In this document: piece after piece, positions 36,099 through 49,100 of the stretch
Layout of the letters: each line of letters begins with the position of its first letter
How positions within the stretch are numbered: the first letter of the stretch is position 1
NCBI GenBank assembly: GCA_964036155.1
Contig: OZ038422.1
Location: 6,285,201 to 6,349,200, forward strand
DNA from: Diploscapter coronatus
Taxonomy: Eukaryota; Nematoda; Chromadorea; Rhabditida; Rhabditidae
Length of the DNA: 64,000 nt
Reading direction: 5' to 3'
Notes under the pieces: model-generated
What the model saw: the letters and a program-made list of their open reading frames with translations, nothing else
What the model was told of the DNA's origin: nothing
Databases searched by the model: none
Program-made: the position numbers and the translations under genes

Positions 36099-39000
36099 CT
36101 GAAATTCATGAAATTTACAGCAAAGTCGAAATCAGCAACAATAAAATGAAGAGGAAGCGAAATACAGTAGTGCTAGAGTAGGAGAAAAGAGCGCATATTT
36201 TCAAACGGCATTACTCTTGTTTACCTCTTTTCTATTTTTTTTTTTAATTTCGTAAATTTATAATTGCCAGTCGTTGTTCACTTTCAAGCTCGCCTGTTTT
36301 CATGAATGTTTATCGCTATGGTGATCCGATAGGAAAATGACTCGGTTCAGTAATTAGGCGGTGAAAATGGTATTTATCTTGCAAAAGCAAGCTACAGCCA
36401 AGTTATAAAATAGGTCTGCAAATGAAATAATCGGAAGCTTTCCGAAAATTGCGCGAAAAGTGAAGGTTGTTGAGCCGGATAGAATCCAGGGATTTTTGAC
36501 GAAGACCGAAACCTATTTTTCAAAGTTTCGCAGAATTAATTGTTTTTGTGACCGATTTTCAGTGTTCGCGAGATGGTGCAAAGATTTTTTGATTCGACAA
36601 TGTTTATCCTCTTCTTGTTTACACGTTGATGCTTCAGATGCAGAGCCATTTGGCTGGGGCTTTTTGGATGTCAGACCGGCCACACAAGACAAGAGATGAT
36701 GCAACAATGAGTTCGACTAAGAAATAATTGAGAAAGATCAATCAAGCATAATTTTCATCAAAATGCAATTGTATAAATATACTTTGCAATTTAACTTAAA
36801 GAAAGGAATGCTACGGGTTTTCTGGCATAGAAAAGAAGATCGTGACATCAGATATGAGTCAAAACTTGTTTAGAAGCAATAATATACTAATTTGTCACAC
36901 TTTTAATATTACGCGAAATAATGGCTGACGAAAAATTCACGTCGCACGGGTATAATATGAGGGGATTATTCGAAAGCGAAAATGTCGGTGAACTTTTCGT
37001 AATAATTTTTAGAACCTATAATCGAATAAAGATCATGAAAAATCAACTAATATCAAAGGAAAAAATAGATCGAATCAAATTCGTTGATCATAATGGAAAA
37101 ATGCAACTCAAAATCTACTTGCAAAATTAGCGAATTGTAGAAAAATGGAAGGCTATTAAGTCTGGGATTACAAATGGTTCCACTAATTAGTCATTCATGA
37201 AGTGTTTGGCACGTAAAATCGCATAGATTAGAAATTCAGCCAAATAACTATTGCATTGCTAATTTCAAAATGACTAATTTATGACGGGTTAGAATGGTCA
37301 AATTTAGCAAGTTGGTTTACGGAAAATCAAATTACTAATGAGAATTATCTAAGATGAGAGGTTCTCAAATTCGGTATGAGTTGGCTAGTGCATTCGTAAA
37401 AACCAATCTTTAGATTGATCACCCACTCGATCTATCCTTCTTCCTTCCTCTTTGCTAGGCTCTTTCCCGTAATCCGCATGCTTTTTGCCCTTTCTTCATA
37501 TTGACACTCGCAATCATGTCGTCTCACATCGTATAACTCTGACTTACCGCAATCAGTTAGCAAAATAATGCACAAATCGAGTCGATAAACCATACCATTT
37601 ACTTTATCGCCGAAATGTGTGTTTTAAACTTGAGTTAATATTGAAAGGAAAGCAGATGGAAAATGAAAAGGAAACGAGCAAAACTAAAAATATAAAACAA
37701 CTGAATTTTGCGAAGTTTTCAAAATTCAGGTTTAGTCATGAGTAAATAGTTTATCACTACTTCAAAATGAACGTGCTAATTACTAATGCAAAGTCTTCAA
37801 TCCTACTTGAAAAACTTTTCGAACATATTTTTCATTCCAAACTAGAAACTCGATAAAAACAATGTATCGTGGATGCACGAAAATTTACGAATAAGCGACG
37901 CAGAACTTTGAGCATCAAATAATATGACTATCTAAAATGAGGAGAAAACGGGCACTAAACTTTTATGGCTTTCACGAAATAAAAACTATCATTAATTAGC
38001 ACATTTTGACGAAAAGATATTATGATAAGAGTGCTCTAGTCAAAATTCCTTAAAATTCTAGAATATTTCAAATTTCATAAATACATAAATGGAAATGATG
38101 AGTTTTTTTTGGCGCGGAAGGCTCAATTGCTCTGTCCTATCGATTTGCCTCTTTCCAAACAGTGAAATAGTCAGTTATACAGCTCACGGAAGACAGTGAA
38201 AAATCAAAGAGGCACCAACTTTTTATTGACAGACTAGCTAAAGAACATGCAATTTCGAGAGAATAAGAGATGGAAAGCATGAAAATTGACTAGTTAGAGA
38301 AAATGAGCAAATTTCGATGTGATGGATGCCGTTTTGCTTTTGGACAGACAGAGCACAGCAACAGTTCTTCTGAATGGTGGAATGTTTGCAAACTTGTCAC
38401 AAGAAAAGCGCCGAAATTATAACAAACTCGAGTTTTTGAGCGCAGAAACTGACACTTTCCTGGCATTTCAAATTAGTCACAAAAACATCCACAACAGAGA
38501 TTAGAGGTCGAGATTTGATATTTGGCATTGAGCAGAAGTTTTATTTAGATTCAAATAAGCGCACTTAAAAATTTTAGAATAGATACTCGAAAATAAATTT
38601 AATGGTTAGTAATTCCAGCGATTCTTAATGAATTGAACGAAGATATTATGAAATTATCCGATCGTTAAGATTATCTTGAATTATTGATTAACTTGAAATC
38701 TGACAGAGCTTTATTCTTTTAGGGTTGTCAAATTTAATTCTAATTAGTTCAAAATAACTTTGTCATGTGTCGACACTAAAGGATAAGTTTTGTAACCACA
38801 AACTTTTGACTAACACTGCATAATTTTCAATAGATAATTCAATTTCGAAAAGAAGGATCAAAGTTTACTAAATTTTCAGAAATTTTGATGAGAGAATAAT
38901 ATTTCTGCATGTTTCATAACGACATAGTTAGAACTGACTGCAAAATGCGAAAGGCCTATCAATGAAAATCATAACGTCATTTTTCTGTGCTGATAAAATA

Positions 39001-40353
39001 TAAGAGGTAAACATTTCGAGGCGAAAGCCAATTCAAAACCTAATGGCTAAAACATGGGCTCGTTTTCCCCATGAATGAATATTCTCATCATTTAAAAGAA
39101 AATGAGTCAGAAGTTGATAATAAATTATTTTATGGAAGAGTTCAATGAGAAAACCTCCACGATATTATTAACTTCTCAAAATTACTCAAAACTCGAGAAA
39201 TTGTCAAATAAAAGTCTCGTTCTGCCAGTTGAATACTTTTTCGTCGTCCTTTTCTCTGAACCCTCTCATTTCGTTGTGCTCTTTACAATGGCGAGAATTT
39301 CCATGCCTTCATGCCTGAATCGATAGCGGACAGCCACGTCAAACACAACACACAAATAACATCTGGGAATGAGATTTGAACGTCATCATTCTCTGAGCAG
39401 TATGCTATTTTTATCAGCAATGCAAGAAATGCATGAACAGAATGAAAAATTCAATTTACATGATGCACAGTAGGAATTTGTGAATATTATTCTGGGCACA
39501 GATGATCTTATTTTGCTTTATGGAGATGGGTTTGTTTAAGTTTTAGGAACGATCGACGTGGAATAAGAAATTGAATTGTAATAAAGATCTGATCATGCTG
39601 GGATGAAAACTAGAATCGATAATGATAATTTGATTTTTTCATACTCAAGAAAAGCACAATTCGAACCAAGATTGATGAAATTGCTAAAATTGAATAATTT
39701 TGAGATCTCGAATCGTTAACTGACTATCTTGTCATAGTTCTACTAGTTACGAAAATTTAGGTTTTATGATTCAAAATCTCAATTTCAACGTGTCACTGAT
39801 CACTAGTGCTTCTTCCTGATTAATTTTCCTAGCAAAGTTGCTACGTAATGAAGTTTCTAGATGATTTTACTAGCTCATCAGCTAATTGTTTTGAAAGTTT
39901 ATCGAAGTTGTTGTCATCAGATTACAAAATTATCTAATATGCATTAGTGATGCAACAAAACCATCATAAGATCACGGTCATAAACTAAATTTAGCTGAAA
40001 GATGATAACATGCTTTTACAGCTTTCAAACTCCACTGCTTTCCCTCAATTCATCGATATGCATGCGTGGATCGGTTGATCAAAAGTTCTTATGACTCATT
40101 ACATCACTCCTCCATTCTTCCTAACCATTCCAATCACACCAATCGATGCTATCAGTGAATTTGCCTTCTTTTGCACTTTTGTGCCTATCAACTGAGAACT
40201 CACCGGCTCTGTTGCTTTTTTTTATACGTTTTCTCTCAACATAAAGCGCAGTATCAATATAAGGAGACGGCGATAAATTTTCTCCAGCATTGCTAGAATT
40301 TCACTTTCACTCTTATTTCTAATCGATTGTCCAATTTGCTAGCCTAGACGAAA
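36099..40353. other. long intergenic region, no supported gene
   Basis: 4.2 kb of AT-rich DNA between two divergent genes (ABCA on -, Gly/Pro-rich gene on +). ORFs at 36460-36707, 36921-37130, 38319-38504 and 39102-39326 lack motif, codon-bias or splice support. It should hold the promoters of both flanking genes. Confidence 0.6.
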
Positions 40354-41001
40354 ATGTCTGGACCCAATTACAACGCCTATGGCGGCTCAGGGGGAGGCTA
40401 CTACAATAATCCTCCACATCATGGCGTAAGTCATAGTTGATTTGTTTTGTCTTATTTCGTCAGATTTTTTACATCATCTTTTCCTTTTCTTCTTTCAACT
40501 TCGCTTTTATGAACCAATTTTAGGGCGGTATTGGCAGCGGAGTCAACCCGAATTACGCGCCTCGTCCTTACGACTCGGTCCCACCCCCACCTTATCCAGC
40601 GCCTAACCCACCATACAACCCGCCCTCACCCTACAACCCAATAGGCGGTGGCGCTTCACCTGATGGATGTTTCAGTAAGTTAACAATCGTCATGAGAGCT
40701 GGATAAGAGTCTCTGCGACAATGAAGTCTATCCGTGATATTTCTCTCCGTTCGATGTTCTTAAATCCAACATAAAACCCACTCTACCTTTGGCCCTCAGA
40801 CTTCCTGAACGATGAAGAAAATCTGTTTCAGATCCAGGACCTCATCACCACATCGGATCGGGCGTCGAACCGAACTATGGAATGCCGCCTCGGCCCTATG
40901 GCGGAGGAGGAATCGGCTCAGGTGTCGATCCATCGGGAGGCAACTACCCACCAGGACATTTCCATCATGGAGGTGGAAACAACCCATACAACTCATACTG
41001 A
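40354..41001 (+). CDS. small Gly/Pro/Tyr/Asn-rich protein, 3 exons
   Basis: Exons 40354-40425, 40524-40674 and 40832-41001 (393 nt, 130 residues), all phases matching, with AATAAA 68 bases after the stop. The protein is low-complexity, rich in Gly, Pro, Tyr, Asn and His, with no signal peptide. It has three imperfect copies of an I-G-S-G-V-x-P unit, two continuing x-P-N-Y ... P-R-P-Y. Pro/Tyr/Gly-rich repeats of this kind occur in disordered RNA-binding, membrane-associated and structural proteins. I do not recognise a family, and function is unknown. The start is the only in-frame ATG near the 5' end. Strong codon bias and clean splicing make it a real gene. Confidence 0.82.
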
Positions 41002-43129
41002 ACGATGGAATTATGAACTTTGTGATTATGATTGTGATGTAAAAATTCATACAATTTTGTAAAGTGTTAATAAATTTTCTACTTCAAAAATAAGGATTGT
41101 TTTTCTTATTCTCGCCTTAAATGTTTGCTTTTTAATGAAGTACGATAACACTTGACGAAAAGTAAAAAAAATTGTCTTTTAGCATCGAATTCATAAGTGT
41201 TGCTGGCATGAGGAGATGCCAAATTTGAATATATTCCCCCCTTCATCTCATTCCCCAAAGTCAGGTAGATAATTATGAGGCTTTAAAATACCAAATTTTC
41301 GCTTTTATCCCCAGTGAAATCTAATCTTAACTTGAACACATTGAATTTATAAAAAAAAAAAAAGGCATGCTTTTGTAGACTCCGATATTCGCTTTATTCA
41401 ACTATTATTAACATTTTAATGCACATGATGCAGACAACCCTCGAAGAAACCCAGAAATGGTGAGGGAAGATTGTAACTAAAATAAATATTTTTGGTAATA
41501 TTTATTAAAATGAAAGCTTCTTACTCTTTTTTCTGAACATATTTCATTTGAATGCGAGATGGCATTTTGGATGATATTCGAAATTCAAAGTTATTGTTCA
41601 ACTAATTCACTGTTTCATTATCAAACATCTTCTCACTACTCTAAATTTTCGATTTGCATTTTCAATGCTTTCCTAAAAATATTCGACACCCCATTTATCA
41701 TTGGACTCTTATATATTTTCCAAATTTATTATTTTTGGGCATTAGGTCTGGTTTTCATTAATCACTCCAACAGAAAAATGTTCCCCATAGTCGAATTTAC
41801 TAATATCATCCATGAACATTCAGACAATCTCGATTATTCTAGTGCAAATATTTCCCAAAACAACTCATACGATGGATCTCGTTCTTTCTCTCTTTCATAA
41901 AGTGAACGGAACTCACGCTACTATATAGGTAGTATGGGGGTAGATGTCTTGTAGCTTACTGATTAAGAAATTTAAAAATTGAAAAAGTTCACTTGTTTTC
42001 AGTTCCCAATTTATTTGAAAAAACATGAACTTGTTTCATAACTTTTCATGGGGAATTTTGATACCAAATTTAACTAAAAACTCGAAAAAAGTATCATGAA
42101 TTTTTCGGGATTAGGCTGGATTTGATTGGATATGCTAATTTTTTTCGGAAAAAAAGACTTATTTGGTCATTTCCTCACTATACTTGAACTTTTGAAACAA
42201 AAATGAAAAATTTAAGCTGAAGGATTTTGAAATCTTTACTTGTTTCTAAAAAACTACTTATTGTTAGTTTTTATACCCAATGGACCTGGCTCCACAAATC
42301 TATTGGGAAAAGTTCTGGTTCTGAAACTTCCAATTTTCACATTATAGTCTAGTATTGATATTTTGCCATGTGAACCTCCACCAGAGCATATAGGATTTTT
42401 TAGTAGAATCATGATATGTATCCTTCTATTTCTTTGTGGATTATACAACGTGATAGGTTTCTAGACCGGAACAAGACTTCCTAACCTTTCTTACATTTTT
42501 AGAAACACGATATTATAAGGGGATTCCATAAAATGCCTAAAGTTGTATAAGATCATCATCGCCAAAATGAATCTAATATGTACTTTTTCTGATGAAAATT
42601 ATTGGTTATTATCAGCTAAAATCAAAATATTAATGGAATCAAAAGAAACCAATTTTCCTAATAATAGTGGTACTATGAAAAGTGAACATTATTTCCTATG
42701 GGAAATACTATTTCAGAAAAAGATTTAAGATTCGATAATCATTTATAAATGTAGTTGATTAAATGTTTTTCAGTCAAAGAGCACCGTTAATTGCAAACAA
42801 TTTTTATTTCAATTTTTGTCCTTCATTTGCGTCTCGTGCCAACCTAATGATGACAGTTGCTGAACTGTACTGCCATTAGGACTCTTGGCATCGATTATGT
42901 GTATCCTTGCAGTTCTTTGCTATTCAAAAGCCCAACTGATACGGCTATCGCTGGATGATAAGACTGATTGAAACACAGGACATGGGTGAGGGAATACGAT
43001 GGAGTGAGAGATGAAAAGAATAAGGCAATTGGACAGCCATCTGGAATTCTGCAATTATCAGTTATCAAGCATCGGGCACAGGGCACCTGCCGAGAGCCCG
43101 TTCTGATAGAGCAGGCAACAGGCAGAACG
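41002..43129. other. intergenic region with unidentified AT-rich ORFs
   Basis: Between two + strand genes. From about 41.55 to 42.75 kb there are several moderately long ORFs: + 41559-41900 (113 codons, with a hydrophobic stretch near residues 47-68), - 42254-42448, and + 42543-42728. Their codons are much more AT-rich than those of the neighbouring genes. I could not assign a family to any. They may be chance ORFs or remnants of an insertion. Confidence 0.4.
41069..41074 (+). terminator. polyadenylation signal AATAAA
   Basis: AATAAA 68 bases downstream of the stop codon of the Gly/Pro-rich gene, followed by a TTTTCT stretch. Position and context fit a functional signal. Confidence 0.6.
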
Positions 43130-46100
43130 ATGCGGGCCGCTCCGATTCTAATCCGATTATTTTTCTGCTGGACGCTGATTTTCACAGTTCAAGCAGGTCA
43201 GATTGCAGATAATAGGAAAAAAACTACGGTATTTTGAGAGTTAGGTGGATTTTGTTTGAATCAGTTATAAAGCGAGTGCAGAATTTTGAAAGATCGGTAC
43301 ACTTGGATTTGTTTATTCATCTTAAGTAATGTTACTCGATCAGGATAACATTTGAGAATCATATAAGCAATCAAATTATTCAAACAAAAATGTCACTCGG
43401 ATTATACCATTTTTGAGGACAATAGTCACTGCAAAAAAAGCATTTGGTTAAACTTTTCTATCATAAACTCTTATTTTCTCATAAATAACTGCTGCACGTG
43501 TTCGGCTTAGTAGTATTTTTGAGCCTTTGATTCAGAATAAGAAATTTTCTTTTGTAGGAGAAGATGGTCTCTTCAAGCATCCGAAAATCATAAGTCATCT
43601 GGAGAGACAACGGGTTCGCAAAGACGCAATTCAATCTCGACTCAACATTCTCTACTCGAACCCAATGCGACTGCCATCGACTCTCGTGGCCAATCACTAT
43701 GATATTCATCTGAAACCATACTATCCTGCTCCAGGAATCTCATATGACCCAAGTAAATTTGCTAATTTACTTAAAGTTTGACTGTGAGAATTTTTTTCAT
43801 AAATGAGTACAATCATCCAACAGATATCGAGTGGATATTTTTATCTATCTACCTTTGTCCTGCTTCGGAGGAAGGTGTTAATTTGTGAAAGAAACAAACT
43901 AACTCATAGAAATAAAATATTTGTGGACTAAAATTCTAATAATGCTGAGCAAAGTTAGAATGAACTTTGGTGAACTCAGGTCGCAACTTCACATTCGATG
44001 GTGACGTTTCGATGCAAGTGACCGTTGTGGCGTCCACGAATGTGTTCGTCGTCAATGCAAACCGACTCAATTTCTCCTCCATAACTGTGACCGACGGCAA
44101 TGGCAACAATCTGAATGTTGGATCCACAAGTTAGTTTGAAATTTTCATTGTGCAAAATTAGGTCGAATTAATGAAGATTGGCATACAAAGTTGAAAATCT
44201 AGTCAATGGTTTCAAATCAAGCACTAAAACTGAACTCATTAATTAAACACAAATCTGTAACATTCATAAGTTTATAGCGGCAGATTATAGTGAGCTTTCG
44301 TATTCCAAACACACTTGATAAGACAGAATCATACTCATGCATTTTTATTCTGCCAGCTACTAATTTGATTTACTGCCAAAAATATCATGTTATAAGTATT
44401 TCCACTGTATTATGCAGTGATGTAATTATAAAAAAAAAACAGTTGCGCTTAAATTTTGAATGAATTTATCGATTACTCTTGAATTAATGACTCTATATTT
44501 TGGCAACAGATTCTTGCATATACAAAAAACCAAAATTTGCACCAATAATGGCTAAATTAGGTTTTTTGAAAATTTGCGGGCTATATGATTTGAAAGTAAA
44601 AGAAATGCGTTTTCTTTTGAAATTGAAAATAAATTTGACGATTAGCCAAAAATCTGGATTTTAAATTCGCATAATCGCTAATTTCATCAACGTCTTTTAG
44701 TACTTTTATTTTCAAGTCGTCAAAATAATACAATTACCATGTTTTTACTTTCTCCGAATTATTATTTATGTGCAATAAACAAGCAAATATGGGCCTTAGA
44801 TCACTTTTATTTTACGACTTTTTGACCAATAAAATTTTCAATGATAAGGCATATGCTGAATGCAAGGCTGCTACTAATTGGAAAATCCTTTGAACTTTAC
44901 AATGAGCTGCATAATATATCGACATGTTACTACTACAAACTACAAAAAAATTTTAAATGCACTATTTTGATCCTCAACTGATTTACTACTCTCTCAATAT
45001 CACTTTGCATTTGAATGGAAAAGTGTCGTGATTCCCGTCTACTTCTCGAGAGATGATAGAACTCCTGAAAAATGATCTTCTATTAAATAGATTTTAAAAT
45101 TTGACCAGATTCAGCAGGAATGAGTTTAAATTTCTGGTTAAGACGAACGAGAATAAGGAAAATTTCCTTCTCGGCGATTACTTTGCACAAACATTGCCTC
45201 GGTCCTTTTCTGAAACTTTCAAGGCTAGACAAATTGTAAAAATGTAAAAATTTATCTACCCAAACGGAAAGAATACGACAGTATTATCATTGAATTATAC
45301 ATTAGTCGTGCTCATTTCTTGATCTTCATCTGTTTTTGCTAGAAATCTGAATGCTCGAATATTTTCTAGAAAATAATAAATCAACCTTTCTACTTTGAAT
45401 TTTTCAGGTTCAGAGTAGATTTCAGAATCGTACATCGCGGTTTATAAAGCAGGATAGATATTAGTTCCAGCTTTGATGCGATAAGTATTTTCTTTGATTG
45501 TGTGGGATCGAAATCTTCGATAGCCCTGAAAATTACTTTGCCGTTTTCTATATATTGGTTGTTTCGATTTCTAATGAATTTTGGATAAGATTTCTAAATT
45601 TGAATCCAGAATTTAGCACGGCTATCTTCCGTTCGCTACTTGAAAACTTACTTGTGAGGAATTGCCCATGGTAACACATTGAATATCCTCTGCAGTTCTG
45701 TGATCAAGATGTAGAAAATAAATGATGGTCCAGCACGATGTCGTCACGCCTGTTTCCGTGCCGCCAGTACACAAATCTCCCGCAGTCAGAATGATTGACC
45801 GATGATCCCTGTAAAATTGCAATTATCGTAAAATTCACCGATGCGATTCATTTTACGACAATACGATTTTACCGCAGGTGATTTTCAGCTATCTGACGGA
45901 GATGCTCGTCGTTTGACTGGGGGTAGTCATTTCGGGATTTTGTCGAGTTTACAATTTTCCATTCTATTTTTGTTAGAAACGTTGATTGAAGAATGTCGAT
46001 GTGGAAGATTTTGCACAACTCAGTATCTCTCGTCTGAAAATCATGCGCATGGATAGAAATTATCATGGCTTTTTTATAGCAATAAATTTATTGAAGTAAA

Positions 46101-49100
46101 AAAACAAATTGAAAACGCGATGCAATCATGTGGCTTCGAAGAAATGACGAATGACTTCTGAACAAATGGTGCGGCAGAATTTTATGAGAGAAATTGCTTG
46201 TGTACTTTGTGACATTTCTACGTTCTTCTCGAAATTCTGAATCATTTGCCGAAATCATCACTCTTATAATGAGCCTTTGTTGCCGCGTATTTTATCAGAG
46301 CGCAACATTTATGAACTTTCATTGCTTTGAATAGACATTCTGTGCACGCCAGACTTCTCTGCTGCAGATCGATCGAATGTTTTGGTTAGAAAGCTTGAAC
46401 TTAAAATTGCAAATTCCATGAAATTAAAAAAATAGAAAACCCACAAATTTTCATGACAAGATGTAAACAATTTTGCTCGTTTTTCGTTAAAAATCGTATT
46501 TAATTCTGCTTGGAAGGTTTTTATTTGCAGAATCACTTACATATCTGTCCTCAAACAACTTGATAAATTGCATCCTAACTAAAATCACTTCTTTAAAAAA
46601 ATCATAAATGGAAGTGATAGCTTTCCCACGTTTTTGCCAAAAATACAGACTCTCGTACTTTGCAAAAATAGTGCTTGGAATGAGAGAAGTCATACGGCTT
46701 TGGAAGCCGGGTATCGATTTGATTGAAATAAAGGGTATAATTTAGGCTTCAATGGCACATCTGAGCAACTAACGATAACGCCATCGGATACAATTCAAAC
46801 GAATGCAAATTACACGATAAATTTTAAATATACTGGAACTCTCAGCCCATATTACACCGCTGGGTTCTTCTATACTTATTATACCGACCTTGATGGAAAT
46901 TATCAGTAATTTATTTACAATTTCATCATTTTTATCAAATTAACCATTTGAAGTTGGATGGTCGCTACACAAATGGAACCTTTTGACGCGAGAGCTGTAT
47001 TTCCCGGGTTGGATGAGCCTGCATACAAAGCTGTACGCATAGATTTTTCAAAAATAACCAACATTTCATGCTAATAAGCAAACTCTTCCTGTATCAAGAC
47101 AGATAAACATTTTCAGACTTTCAATATTTCAATGACATATCCGGAAGGCCAAGTTGTTCTCGGAAATATGCCTGATAAATCGATAACTTCATTAGGGTAA
47201 TATGGAATTCACCGATTCTCTCGTCATGTCTCGAAATTTTAGCGACGGTTGGGCGATGGTTAACTTCGATACGACCCCAATAATGTCGACCTACCTGATT
47301 GCAGTTGCAGTTGGGCCATTTGTCTCTGCAAATTACACCAATGATGTTGGGACAATAGTAAGTTTACAGATTATCATACAAAACTCAACTCCATTATATT
47401 CACATGTTCACATGTTTTTTATCTAAATTAAAGTCGGGTTTCGCATATTTATTTTTTCAATCAATAATGGCGATAAAGCTTCATGCAATCACAGAATTGT
47501 CAGTGTGTTAAGAAAAATTTTATTTGGCAATATTTGTTCATATCAACTCATTTTCAGTCTTCAATTTAGTTGATAAAAATATGCAACTTCCCCTAATTTC
47601 TAACTCTTTTCGAAACATCTTGCTTAATAGGAGATTATGGATAAAAAATGCAAAGAAATGCAAAGTATTCCTAAATTTCCAAGAAGGATTTTATGACAAA
47701 ACACTATTTTAATTTTATCTTGCGAAGTATATCTCTGTCTTTCATATGGTGGTTGCAAAAAACGAATATTAATCCACGCGAAAGACATTTGGGGGATTGG
47801 AAATCCATTATAGCTCGAGCGCTTTGCGGATCAAAAATAAATCCTTCTGTTTTTGTGTCTGAAGATCTGAAGATATCAAAAATAGATCTATATCGCAAAT
47901 AACAGTCAAAATAAAACAGCTAGAGCGTAGTCTCGAGTAATGGACATTTAAATAACAATGAAGATGTCAGTTACTAAAGACGAGCTGACGGGCTGGCGGA
48001 CCTATTGTTGAAGATAGCTATAGTATGAGCAAGAGTAGGGTGAAATAGTCTGCGGAAAGAAGGAGTCTGTCGTCCGTCAGTCAGTCAAATTGTAGTTGCT
48101 GCGAAGAAATGAACAAATTTCAGGCCAGAGCTTGGGGTTGGACAGGACAAGAAGCGTATCTACAATTTAGTGCTGAAGTGGCTGGAAAGTGTCTTTATCA
48201 ATTGGGGGTTTACACAAATTTCACATATCCGCTGCCAAAATCCGACAACTTGGGACTCCCACAATTCCCTGCAGGAGCAATGGTTTGGTCATCAGAGGTT
48301 TCCCATAGTTGGTCAAGTGAGTTTAGGAGAATTGGGGTCTGGTCATTTATGCTTACGACGATCTGGTTTTCAACCCGAACACTATGACAACAGACGATAT
48401 GGAGCGATGCATTATTGTCATTTGCCATGAACTCACTCATCAGGTTGGAACTATGAAGTCAGGATGTTTGTCACGTCTAATTCAGTGGTTCGGTGACTTG
48501 ATCACAATGGCCTGGTGGTCGGACCTCTTCCTGAACGAAGGATTTGCGGAATATTTCGAATCCTTCATTCAGACCAAAGTCTATCCAGAACAATTTGACT
48601 ACATAGTAAGCTTATACGGAGAAAATAGCATTTTCGAATCATTACAGGATGCGGCCGTTGTGAAGAATGACGTTCAAGGAGCTCTGCGATACGACGTTTC
48701 CAATGGAGCTCATCCCATTATTGATCCAAACGGACCTTATTTTGATACAATCACTTACAACAAAGGTGCATCTATGTTACGAATGACGCAGGATGTGCTG
48801 GGAGAGGACGTGATGAGGGAAGGACTGCAGAATTACGTGCAGAAATTCCAATACTCCAATGCACTTCATCCGGATCTGTTTGATGAATTTGATAAGGTAG
48901 AAAGAAGTCATGTCCTTCTTCTTTCAGGAAAATTTAGGTCTCTCAAAAATACAGCATCAAAGACTGGTGCGGAAACACCCTGAATGTAACCCACTTCCTC
49001 GAGCCTTACTTCCATCAGTCGAATTTCCCTCTGATCAACTATTCAAATGCAGCGTTCTTCACACAACCAATGACATCTCAATCGCCGTGGAAAAGTATGC

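Noticed and set aside
36460..36707. ORFs on both strands upstream of the ABCA gene
   Set aside because: No family resemblance, no matching exons nearby, and the two strands compete for the same DNA.
45841..46056. + strand ORF within the M1 intron
   Set aside because: Shadow of the antisense P450 relic; not joined by phase to the aminopeptidase.
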